Positions 8,945 to 21,786 of a DNA stretch of 64,000 bases are shown one piece after another. Origin of the DNA: Candidatus Paraluminiphilus aquimaris (lineage in GTDB: Bacteria; Pseudomonadota; Gammaproteobacteria; Pseudomonadales; Halieaceae); NCBI RefSeq assembly GCF_026230195.1, contig NZ_CP036501.1:2108001-2172000 (forward strand), read 5' to 3'. The number at the start of each line of letters is the position of its first letter. Position 1 is the stretch's first letter. The notes beneath the pieces were generated by a model, which did not search any database, was not told where the DNA came from, and saw only the letters and a list, made by a program, of their open reading frames with translations. A program made the translations under genes and the position numbers.

Positions 8945-9979
8945 TTAAAAAGGGTTCAACGGCACGCGCCGCCGTAAAATAATGGCGCGTAATGCGACAG
9001 CAATAAGATTCAGGGTCAAAATCAGGACCACAAGGACCAGAGCAACCGTCGCAATCCAACCTAAATCGCCCGGCCCTACACGATTGAACAAAACGGCATC
9101 AAATAATTGAAACCCCACGTGCATGAATTTTTGTTCTAACTCGATGAAGGGCGCTTTGGCTGAGAAAGGCAACGAAGGCGCGTACTTCACCGCACCCACC
9201 AACAGTAATGGTGCGACTTCACCGGCGGCTCTCGCGGTGGCCAAAATGAGCCCCGTAAATACACTGGGTAAAGCCGCCGGAAGAACAGCTCTAAAGACTG
9301 TCTCTCCCTTGGTAGCACCCAAGGCTATACTGGCCTCTCGCAAGTCACTGGGCAAGGCGTCCAACCCTTCTGTTATGGCGACAATGACAACAGGTAGATT
9401 TAACAGAGCGAGCGTCAAGGCCGCCCATAGTAATCCGGGAGTACCAAATGTCGGACTCGGTAAACGGTCGCTAAAGAAAAGTTCGTCCACCTGGCCACCG
9501 AGACCATAGACAAAGAATCCCAAACCAAAGACACCGTAAATGATGGCTGGCACCCCTGCCAAATTCATGATGCTGATTCGGATTAATTTCGTATACCAAG
9601 TTCGACGGGCGTACTCGGTCAGATAAAGCGCTGTCGCGATGCCCAATGGGGCTATGAAAAGCGTCATGAGCATCACTAAAGCAAGCGTGCCAAAAATGGC
9701 GGGCAAAATTGCCGAGAGTCCGTAACTTAGACCAACACCGGTGAATACAGTGTCATACAACAACTCAATTGCAGAGATGTCCCTGCTAGCGGAGACACTT
9801 ATTAACCACTGCACCGCACTGCCGAACAAAAGGAGAAATAAACCGGTTGCTATCAGCATGATGGTAGACACCATCGAGGCTGACAGACCGATCATAACCA
9901 GTGACCACAATCTATCTCGACGGGACCCCATCAATTGCCGCCGACTGCTCGATAAAGGCGCTTTAGGGTTATTAGACAC
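8945..9979 (-). CDS. pstA: Phosphate ABC transporter permease PstA
   Basis: Inner-membrane permease with about six membrane segments. The permease (EAA) loop is EASIALGATKGETVFRAVLPAALPSVFTG, which contacts PstB. NLAGVPAIIYGVFGLGFFVYG is a conserved PstA segment. The basic N terminus (SSRRQLMGSRRDR) should be cytoplasmic. At 344 residues it is slightly longer than E. coli PstA (296), as in pseudomonads. It overlaps the end of pstC by 8 bases, implying translational coupling. Confidence 0.94.
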   Translation of the reverse strand: MSNNPKAPLSSSRRQLMGSRRDRLWSLVMIGLSASMVSTIMLIATGLFLLLFGSAVQWLISVSASRDISAIELLYDTVFTGVGLSYGLSAILPAIFGTLALVMLMTLFIAPLGIATALYLTEYARRTWYTKLIRISIMNLAGVPAIIYGVFGLGFFVYGLGGQVDELFFSDRLPSPTFGTPGLLWAALTLALLNLPVVIVAITEGLDALPSDLREASIALGATKGETVFRAVLPAALPSVFTGLILATARAAGEVAPLLLVGAVKYAPSLPFSAKAPFIELEQKFMHVGFQLFDAVLFNRVGPGDLGWIATVALVLVVLILTLNLIAVALRAIILRRRVPLNPF

Positions 9980-11717
9980 CTCGCGCTCTCGCTTTTACTC
10001 GGTCTTTAATCAGTTCTGCCGCCGTATTTATCGCAAACGTGCAGGCGAACAATAACAACCCCATGACAAACAAAACGTGGTAGTGAGAGGAGTTTCTCGG
10101 TGCCTCAGGGAGTTCAAGCGCGAGCGATGCACTAACTGACCGAAGCCCCTCAAAAATGTTGCTATCAATGACCCCCGCATTTCCAGACAGCATCAATAGG
10201 ATCACTGTCTCTCCCGCCGCGCGTCCGAATCCGATCATTACTGCGGCAATCATTCCCGGCATCGCTAGCGGCAAGACAATGTCTCTGTAGCTTTGCCAAG
10301 GGGTAGACCCCAGAGCCAAGGCTCCAGATGATAGGTTTTGCGGAACAGAGTGAATTGCCTCCTCGGCTACCGAGAAAATCGTGGGTGTAATGGCTAACGC
10401 AAGAATTAAGCCCACCAAAAGAGAATTGAAGTAACTGAGGGTTATCCCCTGTGTTGCGAGAAAACCACCCAGCGATCCACCAGGAAGCGTGGATGCGACA
10501 GAAACCCCACACCAGCCACCCACGATCAGGATAACAAATACCATTGGAAGTAATTTCAGGGGCCAATCATCCAGTGCATCAAGTCTTACTATCCGTAATC
10601 CCCCACTTCGCAGTAAAAAAAAAGCGAGTGTTGCCAAAAGGGGAAAAACGACGGCAACGCCTATTAACCCGGCTAAAAAATACTCGAAGTAAGGAGCGAC
10701 CCAAAACAAGCCGATAGCACCAAGCACCACGGTAGGGAAGGCCGTTAGTAATTCGATCGTTGGACGAATGCGGCGGCGCTGTATCTCCGACATGAAGAAT
10801 CCAACATAAATCGCAGCACCCATACTTAAGGGGACAGCAAAAATTAGGGCGAGGACTGCCCCTTTAAATGTCCCAAACAGTAGTGGCGCCAACGAATATT
10901 TTGGCTCCGCTTCCTCGGAGGCCGGAAGGGGCAACCAGAAATAGCCAGGCTCTTCGTAGCCCCCATAATGCACTGGGGTTACCAGTCGACTCCAAGCGCC
11001 CCCAATGTCTGTGGTTTTAAAGTCAAATGCGCGTCTTTCTTCTGCGCCGACAGCCTCCACGCGAGCGGAAGACTCCCAATACAAGGCGGTGGGAGCGAAG
11101 CCTACGTCTTGTGTAAGTAGCGTCTCAGGACTCCGAAAGTCGAGTATCTCAATTGTGTTGAGCGAGGTGGCTATAGCAACGACTGACAGTCTTGGATGGC
11201 CCTCGAGCAAGACAACGTCACTTTCAACGCTTCGTTGCCCAACAAGTTTCGTGCTGGGTGCATCCCCTTCCAGTTTTGGCTCGATATAGTAATGATGGCT
11301 GATACCACCCTCCTCTGATAACAGCACCAGACCTCGACTACTCCCAACCACTGTAGCCTTTACCCAATCGGTCGGCAGGGTGGTATTTTCAATGCGAAAC
11401 CCCGTAAATTCGTGAACCCAGAACCAAGGCTTACCTGAGTCACCACGAAGCTCCCAGCTTCCGGCGACGGTGAATACCACACCTTGATTCGACGGACTCG
11501 ACGTCTCTTGAGTCGAGCTTGAGAGAGGGGGGCTGGAGGTATCGAATACAACGCTGGGCGCTGCGGGGGTCAGCGAGCTCGACGCCAAAATGGGATAGGC
11601 AACCGTCACCATTTGAATGAACATGCCGAGCAATGCAAACATAACGAGAAAGCCAGCCAAACGGATGAAGAAGCCCAATAATCCCGACCGTATAGCTCTC
11701 CACTCAGCGACAAACAT
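9972..11717 (-). CDS. pstC: Phosphate ABC transporter permease PstC, long form
   Basis: Partner permease of PstA. The first membrane segment (about residues 13-38) is followed by some 235 residues of predicted periplasmic sequence, which the 319-residue E. coli protein lacks. The typical permease core occupies the C-terminal half. Its EAA loop is SSGALALGSTPWQSYRDIVLPLAMPGM, preceded by the conserved ELLTAFPTVVLGAIGLFWVAP. Long PstC forms are known in Pseudomonas; the role of the extra domain is not evident here. It overlaps pstS by 14 bases. Confidence 0.92.
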   Translation of the reverse strand: MFVAEWRAIRSGLLGFFIRLAGFLVMFALLGMFIQMVTVAYPILASSSLTPAAPSVVFDTSSPPLSSSTQETSSPSNQGVVFTVAGSWELRGDSGKPWFWVHEFTGFRIENTTLPTDWVKATVVGSSRGLVLLSEEGGISHHYYIEPKLEGDAPSTKLVGQRSVESDVVLLEGHPRLSVVAIATSLNTIEILDFRSPETLLTQDVGFAPTALYWESSARVEAVGAEERRAFDFKTTDIGGAWSRLVTPVHYGGYEEPGYFWLPLPASEEAEPKYSLAPLLFGTFKGAVLALIFAVPLSMGAAIYVGFFMSEIQRRRIRPTIELLTAFPTVVLGAIGLFWVAPYFEYFLAGLIGVAVVFPLLATLAFFLLRSGGLRIVRLDALDDWPLKLLPMVFVILIVGGWCGVSVASTLPGGSLGGFLATQGITLSYFNSLLVGLILALAITPTIFSVAEEAIHSVPQNLSSGALALGSTPWQSYRDIVLPLAMPGMIAAVMIGFGRAAGETVILLMLSGNAGVIDSNIFEGLRSVSASLALELPEAPRNSSHYHVLFVMGLLLFACTFAINTAAELIKDRVKARARGV

Positions 11718-12630
11718 CTGCAGCCTCAGCGAGGGTAAGGGAGCCCTCTGCTTTTATGGGTTGCTCGAATCCTGCTGCACGCAATGATGTGAGCCCCGTC
11801 GGACCCGCAATAAACTCGATAAAACGACATTCGGTAGAGTCTTTAGCGTTTGCTAACGACGTTACGGTATACATGTAAAGGACGCGTTTAAAGGGATAGT
11901 CAGGTGCACTCGGTGACAGAATGCGTCCGTCGCGCGCAATAATGTTGAGTATTTTTACGCCTTTATCAACCTGTGCTTGGGGTGCATACGCAAGCCCAGT
12001 GGGTAGTCGAGCAACAGTATTAACCACACCACTGCTTCCCGGAATTTCATTTGTGAACACGCCCGGGTCACCATCACAGAGCGCTGCTCGGCGAAAATAT
12101 TGATAGGTACCAGACGTTGCACTTCGGCCGAAGACCTGAATCTTTTGATGGCCAAACGTATGCATCGGACTCAGCTCTGACCACCGCGATACTCGCCCAC
12201 TCGTCCCACAGGTGCCCGGCATGCCAAAAACGCGAGCCACCTTATCGTATGAGATTGAATCCATAGGGTTTGATGGATGAGTGATCAACACAACCGTGTC
12301 GCTAGCGATGGCAATTTCTGTCGGTGGGTACCCTCTCGTCGCCACAAACCCAGATCGCTCGTCAGCATTCATAGGGCGGCTCATACTGCCAATATTCGCC
12401 GTGCCATGCTGTAAGGCAGGAGGAGCTGCAGCTGAACCTACGGCCTGAACCTCAACAGAAATAGAGGGGTATCTCGTATAAAACGCCTCGGTCCATTCAG
12501 TCATGAGACGGGAAAGCGTATCTGAGCCCACAATCGTAAGGCTACCCGTCTCTGCCTGCTCCGACGCGGCCCCCACAAACCCCGAGCAAGGCAGGAGAGC
12601 GGCTATGAAAACTCTTTTAAGCCACGTCAT
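11704..12630 (-). CDS. pstS: Periplasmic phosphate-binding protein PstS
   Basis: Substrate-binding protein feeding phosphate to PstCA. I chose the ATG beginning MTWLKRVFIAALLPCSGFVGAAS, which gives a good signal peptide cleaved after the alanines. A start 33 codons earlier would bury the signal inside a hydrophilic extension that overlaps phoR. Phosphate-loop motifs are GSDTLSRLM near the mature N terminus, IGSMSRPM, and GRSATSGTYQYFRR, where the serine/threonine cluster binds phosphate. It overlaps the last 14 bases of phoR. At 308 residues it is of normal length. Confidence 0.93.
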   Translation of the reverse strand: MTWLKRVFIAALLPCSGFVGAASEQAETGSLTIVGSDTLSRLMTEWTEAFYTRYPSISVEVQAVGSAAAPPALQHGTANIGSMSRPMNADERSGFVATRGYPPTEIAIASDTVVLITHPSNPMDSISYDKVARVFGMPGTCGTSGRVSRWSELSPMHTFGHQKIQVFGRSATSGTYQYFRRAALCDGDPGVFTNEIPGSSGVVNTVARLPTGLAYAPQAQVDKGVKILNIIARDGRILSPSAPDYPFKRVLYMYTVTSLANAKDSTECRFIEFIAGPTGLTSLRAAGFEQPIKAEGSLTLAEAADVCR

Positions 12631-13903
12631 TAGTATTAAAGATAAGCGAGAAGCGAGACCCCTCTCCCAATTCGCTTTGAATTCTGAGTTCCGCATTGTG
12701 AGCGAGCGCAACGTGCTTAACGATCGCAAGCCCCAGACCTGTGCCGCCCGTCTTTTGACTGCGGCTCTTGTCCACGCGATAGAATCGTTCGGTTAACCTC
12801 GGAATGTGGACGGGATCAATGCCCTCGCCTTTGTCGATGACACTCAGCGCAGGTTGCCCCTCTTTTAACGTCCACTCGACAAGAACTTCGGATTCTTCGT
12901 CACTGTATTTGAGGGCATTCACTAAAAGATTACTCACGGCACTGTGTAATTCCATCGGATCACCAAGAACCAATCCATTGAATTCATGCACCAGCAAGAT
13001 GTCCCTCTCTGGCCATGCGGCTCTAAGATCACCTACCAATTCTGTGGTCAGATCACACATATCAACAGGGGTCGTCTTGTCAGAGTTTTCAATCGACTCA
13101 ATTCGCGAAAGCCAGAGGAGGTCCTTAAGAAGCATCTCCATCCGAACAACTTGCATATCCATTTGAGCAAGTGGCCTTTCAATAGGGGCCACAATATGGG
13201 CATCTAAAGACTGTATTGTTTGTACATAACCTTTGAGGACGGTCAGTGGTGTTCGCATTTCATGCGACACGTTACCGACGAAATCTCGGCGCATTACTTC
13301 TAACTTGTATTGCTCTGTGACATCTTTGAAAAAGATCAGACGATCACCACCCGAAAATTTCGTTACCTCAACTTGAAGGCAGCGATCTTGTTCCGGTGTC
13401 GGAGGTAACCTCAACGGAATTTGATAGTCACCCTCAGCGAGATAGTCTGATAGCTGTGGAGCACGAACCAAATTTACGAGGGAGCGTCCTACGTCACCGG
13501 GTAGTTCAATGCCGAGTAACGTACCCGTCGAATCATTCACCCAAGAGATGTTCCCACGCTGGTCAACAATAATTGCCGCGTCACGAAGTTGTTTCAGGGA
13601 GTCTTGAAGATAGTTTACCGACGACTCTAAACGACCTTGGGTTTCTTTACTTTGTCGCTGCAGTCGGTATACGTGATCAAAGAGGCGGCCCCATATCCCA
13701 CCGGCCTCAGGCGGTACTGATTGACTGTTCTCTAACCACCGCTCTAGCCGATTAAGTTGCCAACCCCAATAGATCACCAACGCCCCGAAAACTACGATAA
13801 GCGTTAGGCTGAGTAGATCGAAAGCGTACCCAATCGCCGCCAGTACAAGAATGATAAGCGGCGTGCGCAGGGAGGTACGCCAATTACGGCGCAGAGCGGT
13901 CAC
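12617..13903 (-). CDS. phoR: Phosphate regulon sensor histidine kinase
   Basis: Membrane-bound kinase of the PhoBR system. Two hydrophobic segments (about residues 15-48) are followed by a PAS-like domain (105-195), the dimerisation domain with phospho-acceptor His214 in GNVSHEMRTPL, and the ATPase domain with N box NLLVNALKYS, G1 DKGEGI, F box RFYRVDKSRS and G2 GTGLGLAIVKH. It has no sizeable periplasmic sensor loop, as expected if it is controlled through Pst and PhoU. It begins with GTG in a 4-base GTGA overlap with the phoB stop. The 428 residues match the family. Confidence 0.95.
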   Translation of the reverse strand: MTALRRNWRTSLRTPLIILVLAAIGYAFDLLSLTLIVVFGALVIYWGWQLNRLERWLENSQSVPPEAGGIWGRLFDHVYRLQRQSKETQGRLESSVNYLQDSLKQLRDAAIIVDQRGNISWVNDSTGTLLGIELPGDVGRSLVNLVRAPQLSDYLAEGDYQIPLRLPPTPEQDRCLQVEVTKFSGGDRLIFFKDVTEQYKLEVMRRDFVGNVSHEMRTPLTVLKGYVQTIQSLDAHIVAPIERPLAQMDMQVVRMEMLLKDLLWLSRIESIENSDKTTPVDMCDLTTELVGDLRAAWPERDILLVHEFNGLVLGDPMELHSAVSNLLVNALKYSDEESEVLVEWTLKEGQPALSVIDKGEGIDPVHIPRLTERFYRVDKSRSQKTGGTGLGLAIVKHVALAHNAELRIQSELGEGSRFSLIFNTNDVA

Positions 13904-14610
13904 GTATTTATCACACCCTTTGTTGAAAATCGGTAGCCGGTACCACGGACCGTTTGAATGAGATCGCTGTAATCTTTGACACCGCCTTCTAGGGCTTTTC
14001 TGAGACGCCTGATGTGTACATCAACCGTTCGCTCTTCGACATAGACGTTGGCACCCCAAACATGGTCAAGAAGCTGATTCCGCGTGTAAGCGCGTTCTGG
14101 GTGCGACATGAAGAACTGAAGTAGGTTGAATTCAGTTGGGCCCATCTCAATCGGTGTGCCTGCCACGAAAATCCGTCGACTGTCCATATCCAACAGGAGA
14201 TCTTCAACCTCAAGACGGTCTCGTTGCTCTCCCCCGGCAACACGGCGTAACTGCGTTTTTATCCGTGCAATTAGCTCTCGAGGTGCGAAAGGTTTTGTGA
14301 CGTAGTCATCAGCGCCCACGTCGAGACCTTGAATAACATTGTCTTCGGCCGCTTTCGCCGTAAGCATAATGACCGGTATTTCAGCGGTAGCGTCGTTTCG
14401 CTTAAGACGCCTGAGTAACTCTAACCCGCTCCCGCCGGGTAACATCCAATCGAGTAAGACGATTGCGGGGCGTTCGTCGACAATTAACCTGTGCGCATCT
14501 TGGATGTTCTCGGCTTCTATGCACTCAAATTCAGCGATTTCCAAAGCCATTCTGAGCATGTCACGAATCGAAAACTCGTCGTCGACAATTAGAACTTTTT
14601 TTCCTGTCAT
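13900..14610 (-). CDS. phoB: Phosphate regulon response regulator
   Basis: OmpR-type regulator that binds Pho boxes. The receiver domain (1-120) has the acidic pair DDE at 10-12, phospho-acceptor Asp54 in LLDWMLPGGSG, Thr in MLTAKA and Lys in YVTKPF. The C-terminal winged helix (about 130-230) contains FNLLQFFMSHPERAYTR, VDVHIRRLRKAL and VRGTGYRF. The AGAGGA ribosome site is eight bases before the ATG. It is the first gene of the operon, directly behind a Pho box, so autoactivation is expected. Confidence 0.97.
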   Translation of the reverse strand: MTGKKVLIVDDEFSIRDMLRMALEIAEFECIEAENIQDAHRLIVDERPAIVLLDWMLPGGSGLELLRRLKRNDATAEIPVIMLTAKAAEDNVIQGLDVGADDYVTKPFAPRELIARIKTQLRRVAGGEQRDRLEVEDLLLDMDSRRIFVAGTPIEMGPTEFNLLQFFMSHPERAYTRNQLLDHVWGANVYVEERTVDVHIRRLRKALEGGVKDYSDLIQTVRGTGYRFSTKGVINT

Positions 14611-14636
14611 GCCTTTAATCCTCTAGACCCATGCCC

Positions 14637-14670
14637 ATTAAATGAAAAAAAAATGACAGAAACATGACGG
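14637..14670 (-). promoter_or_regulatory. Pho box and -10 element heading phoBR-pstSCAB-phoU
   Basis: On the minus strand 14653-14670 reads CCGTCATGTTTCTGTCAT. This is two 7-base direct repeats (CCGTCAT, CTGTCAT) 4 bases apart, one base off the consensus. Ten bases further is TTTAAT (14637-14642), a 5/6 match to the -10 hexamer. This is the classical PhoB-dependent promoter layout, with the box replacing the -35. The box begins three bases past the stop codon of the upstream lipoprotein gene. Confidence 0.88.
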
Positions 14671-14673
14671 TGA

Positions 14674-18172
<3,499 letters not shown>

Positions 18173-18184
18173 CGCTTTTCACCC

Positions 18185-21100
18185 CTAGCTAGCCGCCAAT
18201 TTTGCAGCTTCCTCAATATCAACCGTTACCAGTCGGGAGACTCCTGGCTCATGCATCGTCACACCCATTAGCTGCTCGGCAGCCTCCATGGTGATTTTAT
18301 TGTGCGTTATAAATACAAACTGGACTTTTTTGGACATCTCAGAGACCAGTCGCGCATAACGACCCACATTTGCGTCATCGAGCGGCGCATCCACCTCATC
18401 CAGCATACAAAATGGCGCTGGATTTAACTGGAAAATAGAGAATACCAAGGCAATGGCCGTCATGGCTTTCTCACCACCCGACAGGAGGTGAATCGTACTG
18501 TTTTTCTTACCAGGGGGACGGGCCATTATCGCGACACCCGTATCCAATAAATCATCGCCCGTCATTTCCAAGAAGGCAGTTCCGCCTCCAAATACCTTCG
18601 GAAACAGCTCGCTGAATCCCGCGTTTACCGTGTCAAAGGTGTCTTTGAAGCGGCTTCGTGTCTCTTTATCGATTTTCTTTATTGCGTTCTGAAGCGTTTC
18701 CAACGCCGTCCGCAAATCGTCGTCTTGCTTGTCGAGATACTGCTTACGCTCCTGTGCTCGGCTTGTCTCATCGATAGCCGCCAGGTTAATGGGGCCGAGA
18801 CGATGGATCTTCGCGCCGATTCGCTCAACACGAATCTGCCACTCGCTCTCATCAGCGTCCTCGGGGAGTTCAGCCTCTACTTGCTCAACCGTTGCTTCAA
18901 GTTCTCTTAACGAAGCGTCGATTTGTTCCACCCGAACCCCTGTTTCGGCGAGCTTTAGACGCGCACCTTCACTTTGAGTCTGCACGCCCGCTGCCGCCTG
19001 TTCAGCCTGCATACGAGTCTGCTCGCGTTCACGCAAGGTACTCTCTAACTCAGACAATACCTGGCGAGCCTGTGTGAGCTGAGCCTCAACACCAAGGCGA
19101 CGTTCCAAGAGTTCACTCAGCTCGCGCTGAGCCTCGCGGTCGGGATCCGCCTCGGTTGGCATTTCACTTCTGATTGAAGCTTCACGTTGCTCGTAACTCT
19201 CCAGCTGCTGCCGAGCACGATCGATCGACTGAGAGAGCGCTTCTCGCTGTGTCAGCAACTCGCGATGCCTTACTTCGCTGCGATTAAGGGCGACATCCGC
19301 TTGCTGCTTTGCCTGCCGACTTTGACGAACAACATCACGTGCAGACTGGCGTTGATCTTCTAACGCCTCACGTGAAGTCTCATCGGACGCCACCTGCGAA
19401 CGCGCGCGCCCCAGCATCTGGGTGGCCTCAGAGATGACAGACTGCTCTTCAGAGACACGCACTTCGGCGTCGGCTAAATCCTGTTTCAACTGCTCTTCAC
19501 GCGCCAGTCGTTGAGCTTGCTCCGCAATGAGCGCGCGCTTTTGCGATTCAAACTGAATCACTTGCTGCTGCGATGCCTGCAAGATTTCCTGCTGCGTATC
19601 AATTGCTTGTTCTGCATCAGCTCGGTTACGACGCAGCGTCTCAAGAGACTCATCGACCTCGGCGAGCTGCGTCGAGACACGCTCAAATTCCTGTATTATC
19701 GCCGCCAGACGCCCTTGCCGAGCGATCATGCCCTGCTCCGCGTCGGCTTGTGTTCGAGAGCGCATCCATGAGCGGCCGACCCACAAACCATCCTGTGACA
19801 CCACAGACTGCCCGGACAATAGGTGTGATCGCGCTGCGATAGCTTCTTGCCAAGTTTTAACTACCCGCACACCGGCTAACACATCTTCAATCCCAGAGGG
19901 TCCACTGATGTAATGTGACAACATCGTTGGATCCGCGCTCGCTTCGGATAGCGTCGAGTCAATCAACGAAAGGCCCGACGGTGGCTGCGAAGGCTCGGCG
20001 GGCATGTGCTCGAAATCGGCGCCTATTGATGACAGCCACTCTGCTAACACCAGATCCGCGGCCGATTCATATCCGCTTTTCACGGACACCAAATCAAGTA
20101 GCGCATTTCCTTGAGAAGACAAGGTCTTTTGGAGCCACGAATTTGCTTGGGCCTCAGCATCCTCATCCCTTGCATCCGCTTGAAGGGCCTCTAGAGAAGC
20201 TCTCTGCCCTGCTAGCACCTGCGTTTGGCGCCGCAACTCGTCTTGCTCTTCCCGTTTTCGACCCAATTGGTTGCGCGAATCGACCAAGACCTGCCGTGAC
20301 TGCTCCAAATCATTGCGCTGAAGTGTTGCTGCAGCCTCTGCCTCGGCCAACGATTCGACAATAGCATCCAGTGATGCTGTCTCCTCGTGCGAACTCAAAG
20401 ACTGGAGCTCCTGGCCAATACGATCCAACCGCTGAGTCAGCGTCGCCAAATTGCGCTCCGCGTTTGCTTTTCGACCCTGCTGGACTTCAACCTGCTGTTT
20501 AGGCAGCGCCGCCTGTTGCGTAAAACTTTCCCAACTGCCATCGGCGGTTTGGGCCGCTTTCTCTGCTTCAGCAAGCGCTACATCAACCCTAGCCACCTCT
20601 TCTCGCTCCCGAGCCAAGGTGGGCTCAATGGAGGCTAATGCCTCCGCTAACTCGGTCAATCGCTGACTGTCCGAATCAACCAAACCTAATTCTCGCTGCT
20701 TACCGTCGAGGGTTTGCTCAAGATCACGTGCAAGTGAATCGCGTCGCTGCTTCGCAAACTTAATCGTCTGCTCGATACGACTAACCTCGCTGCCCAATGC
20801 GTAAAAATTCCCCTGGAGACTACCTGCCGACTCATTGGCGTCAGTGATTTGCTGTCGCAGCGACTCTATTTCCGAGACCGCGGAAGAAACCTGAGCTTGG
20901 TGACGTTCTCGCTCGGTCGCAAAATCATCAATTTCACGCTGAGCGCGGGTCGCTACAGTGCTTTGCACTCGCCGCTGCAAGACCAAAAGCTGCGCTTTGA
21001 GCTCCCGCTCCTGCTCCTTGTATTCTCCAAAACGCTCGGCCGCCTGAGCCTGACGCTTAAGATGCGATAAATTACGCTCTAACTCCTCGCGTAAATCCGT

Positions 21101-21682
21101 CAGTCGGTCGAGGTTGTCTAGCGTGCGCTGCATGCGGTTTTCAGTCTCACGACGGCGCTCTTTGTATTTCGATATGCCAGCAGCTTCTTCAATGTAGACG
21201 CGCAAATCTTCGGGACGCGATTCGATCAACCGCGAAATCATGCCCTGCTCGATGATGGCATAGCTTCGAGGCCCTAGCCCGGTGCCTAAAAAGAGATCTG
21301 TGATGTCGCGACGACGACACTTGTTACCGTTGAGGAAATAGTCTGACGCACCCTCGCGACTGACAACACGGCGGACTGAAATCTCGTTATAGGCCGCGTA
21401 TTCGCCGCCGACCTTCCCCGTCGAGTTATCAAACAGAAGTTCAATACTTGCCTGCCCGACTGGTTGTCGGTGGGTGGTGCCGTTGAATATGACGTCCGTC
21501 ATGGACTCTCCGCGCAAGGTCTTCGCCGAGCTTTCACCCATCACCCAACGAACCGCATCAATGATGTTGGACTTACCACAACCGTTCGGTCCAACCACTG
21601 CACACATGTTGCTTGGCAGCGTGACCCGGGTTGGGTCAACGAATGATTTAAAGCCTGCGAGAGAAATCGACTTTAAGCGCAT
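18185..21682 (-). CDS. smc: Chromosome partition protein Smc
   Basis: Condensin ATPase for chromosome compaction. The N-terminal head has Walker A GPNGCGKSN and R-loop-like SAKTLRG. Long coiled coils (about 165-500 and 665-1000) flank a hinge (about 515-640). The C-terminal head has signature LLSGGEKAMTAIALVF and Walker B FCMLDEVDAPLDD. The 1165 residues fit the family. The coils are rich in Gln, Glu, Arg and Ala. It is separated from ccmI by 104 bases, so it may have its own promoter there, though I could not identify one with confidence. zipA follows after 12 bases. Confidence 0.97.
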   Translation of the reverse strand: MRLKSISLAGFKSFVDPTRVTLPSNMCAVVGPNGCGKSNIIDAVRWVMGESSAKTLRGESMTDVIFNGTTHRQPVGQASIELLFDNSTGKVGGEYAAYNEISVRRVVSREGASDYFLNGNKCRRRDITDLFLGTGLGPRSYAIIEQGMISRLIESRPEDLRVYIEEAAGISKYKERRRETENRMQRTLDNLDRLTDLREELERNLSHLKRQAQAAERFGEYKEQERELKAQLLVLQRRVQSTVATRAQREIDDFATERERHQAQVSSAVSEIESLRQQITDANESAGSLQGNFYALGSEVSRIEQTIKFAKQRRDSLARDLEQTLDGKQRELGLVDSDSQRLTELAEALASIEPTLAREREEVARVDVALAEAEKAAQTADGSWESFTQQAALPKQQVEVQQGRKANAERNLATLTQRLDRIGQELQSLSSHEETASLDAIVESLAEAEAAATLQRNDLEQSRQVLVDSRNQLGRKREEQDELRRQTQVLAGQRASLEALQADARDEDAEAQANSWLQKTLSSQGNALLDLVSVKSGYESAADLVLAEWLSSIGADFEHMPAEPSQPPSGLSLIDSTLSEASADPTMLSHYISGPSGIEDVLAGVRVVKTWQEAIAARSHLLSGQSVVSQDGLWVGRSWMRSRTQADAEQGMIARQGRLAAIIQEFERVSTQLAEVDESLETLRRNRADAEQAIDTQQEILQASQQQVIQFESQKRALIAEQAQRLAREEQLKQDLADAEVRVSEEQSVISEATQMLGRARSQVASDETSREALEDQRQSARDVVRQSRQAKQQADVALNRSEVRHRELLTQREALSQSIDRARQQLESYEQREASIRSEMPTEADPDREAQRELSELLERRLGVEAQLTQARQVLSELESTLREREQTRMQAEQAAAGVQTQSEGARLKLAETGVRVEQIDASLRELEATVEQVEAELPEDADESEWQIRVERIGAKIHRLGPINLAAIDETSRAQERKQYLDKQDDDLRTALETLQNAIKKIDKETRSRFKDTFDTVNAGFSELFPKVFGGGTAFLEMTGDDLLDTGVAIMARPPGKKNSTIHLLSGGEKAMTAIALVFSIFQLNPAPFCMLDEVDAPLDDANVGRYARLVSEMSKKVQFVFITHNKITMEAAEQLMGVTMHEPGVSRLVTVDIEEAAKLAAS

Positions 21683-21786
21683 TTACTCTAGAATCCCGGC
21701 GCCACAACGCGCCACCGCTTTATTATTAAAAACACTAGATGTAGTGTACCTACAAAGAAGGGCTAACACTATATGCAAAACGCATC

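Noticed and set aside
19915-20364. Open frame of about 150 codons opposite the smc coiled coil
   Set aside because: Low-complexity translation and full overlap with the smc coding region. Such frames are common opposite Gln/Glu/Arg-rich coiled coils.
21731-21746. ACACTA-GATG-TAGTGT inverted repeat upstream of smc, with a further ACACTA nearby, as an operator
   Set aside because: Short, matches no operator that I know, and cannot be told from chance without comparison to relatives.
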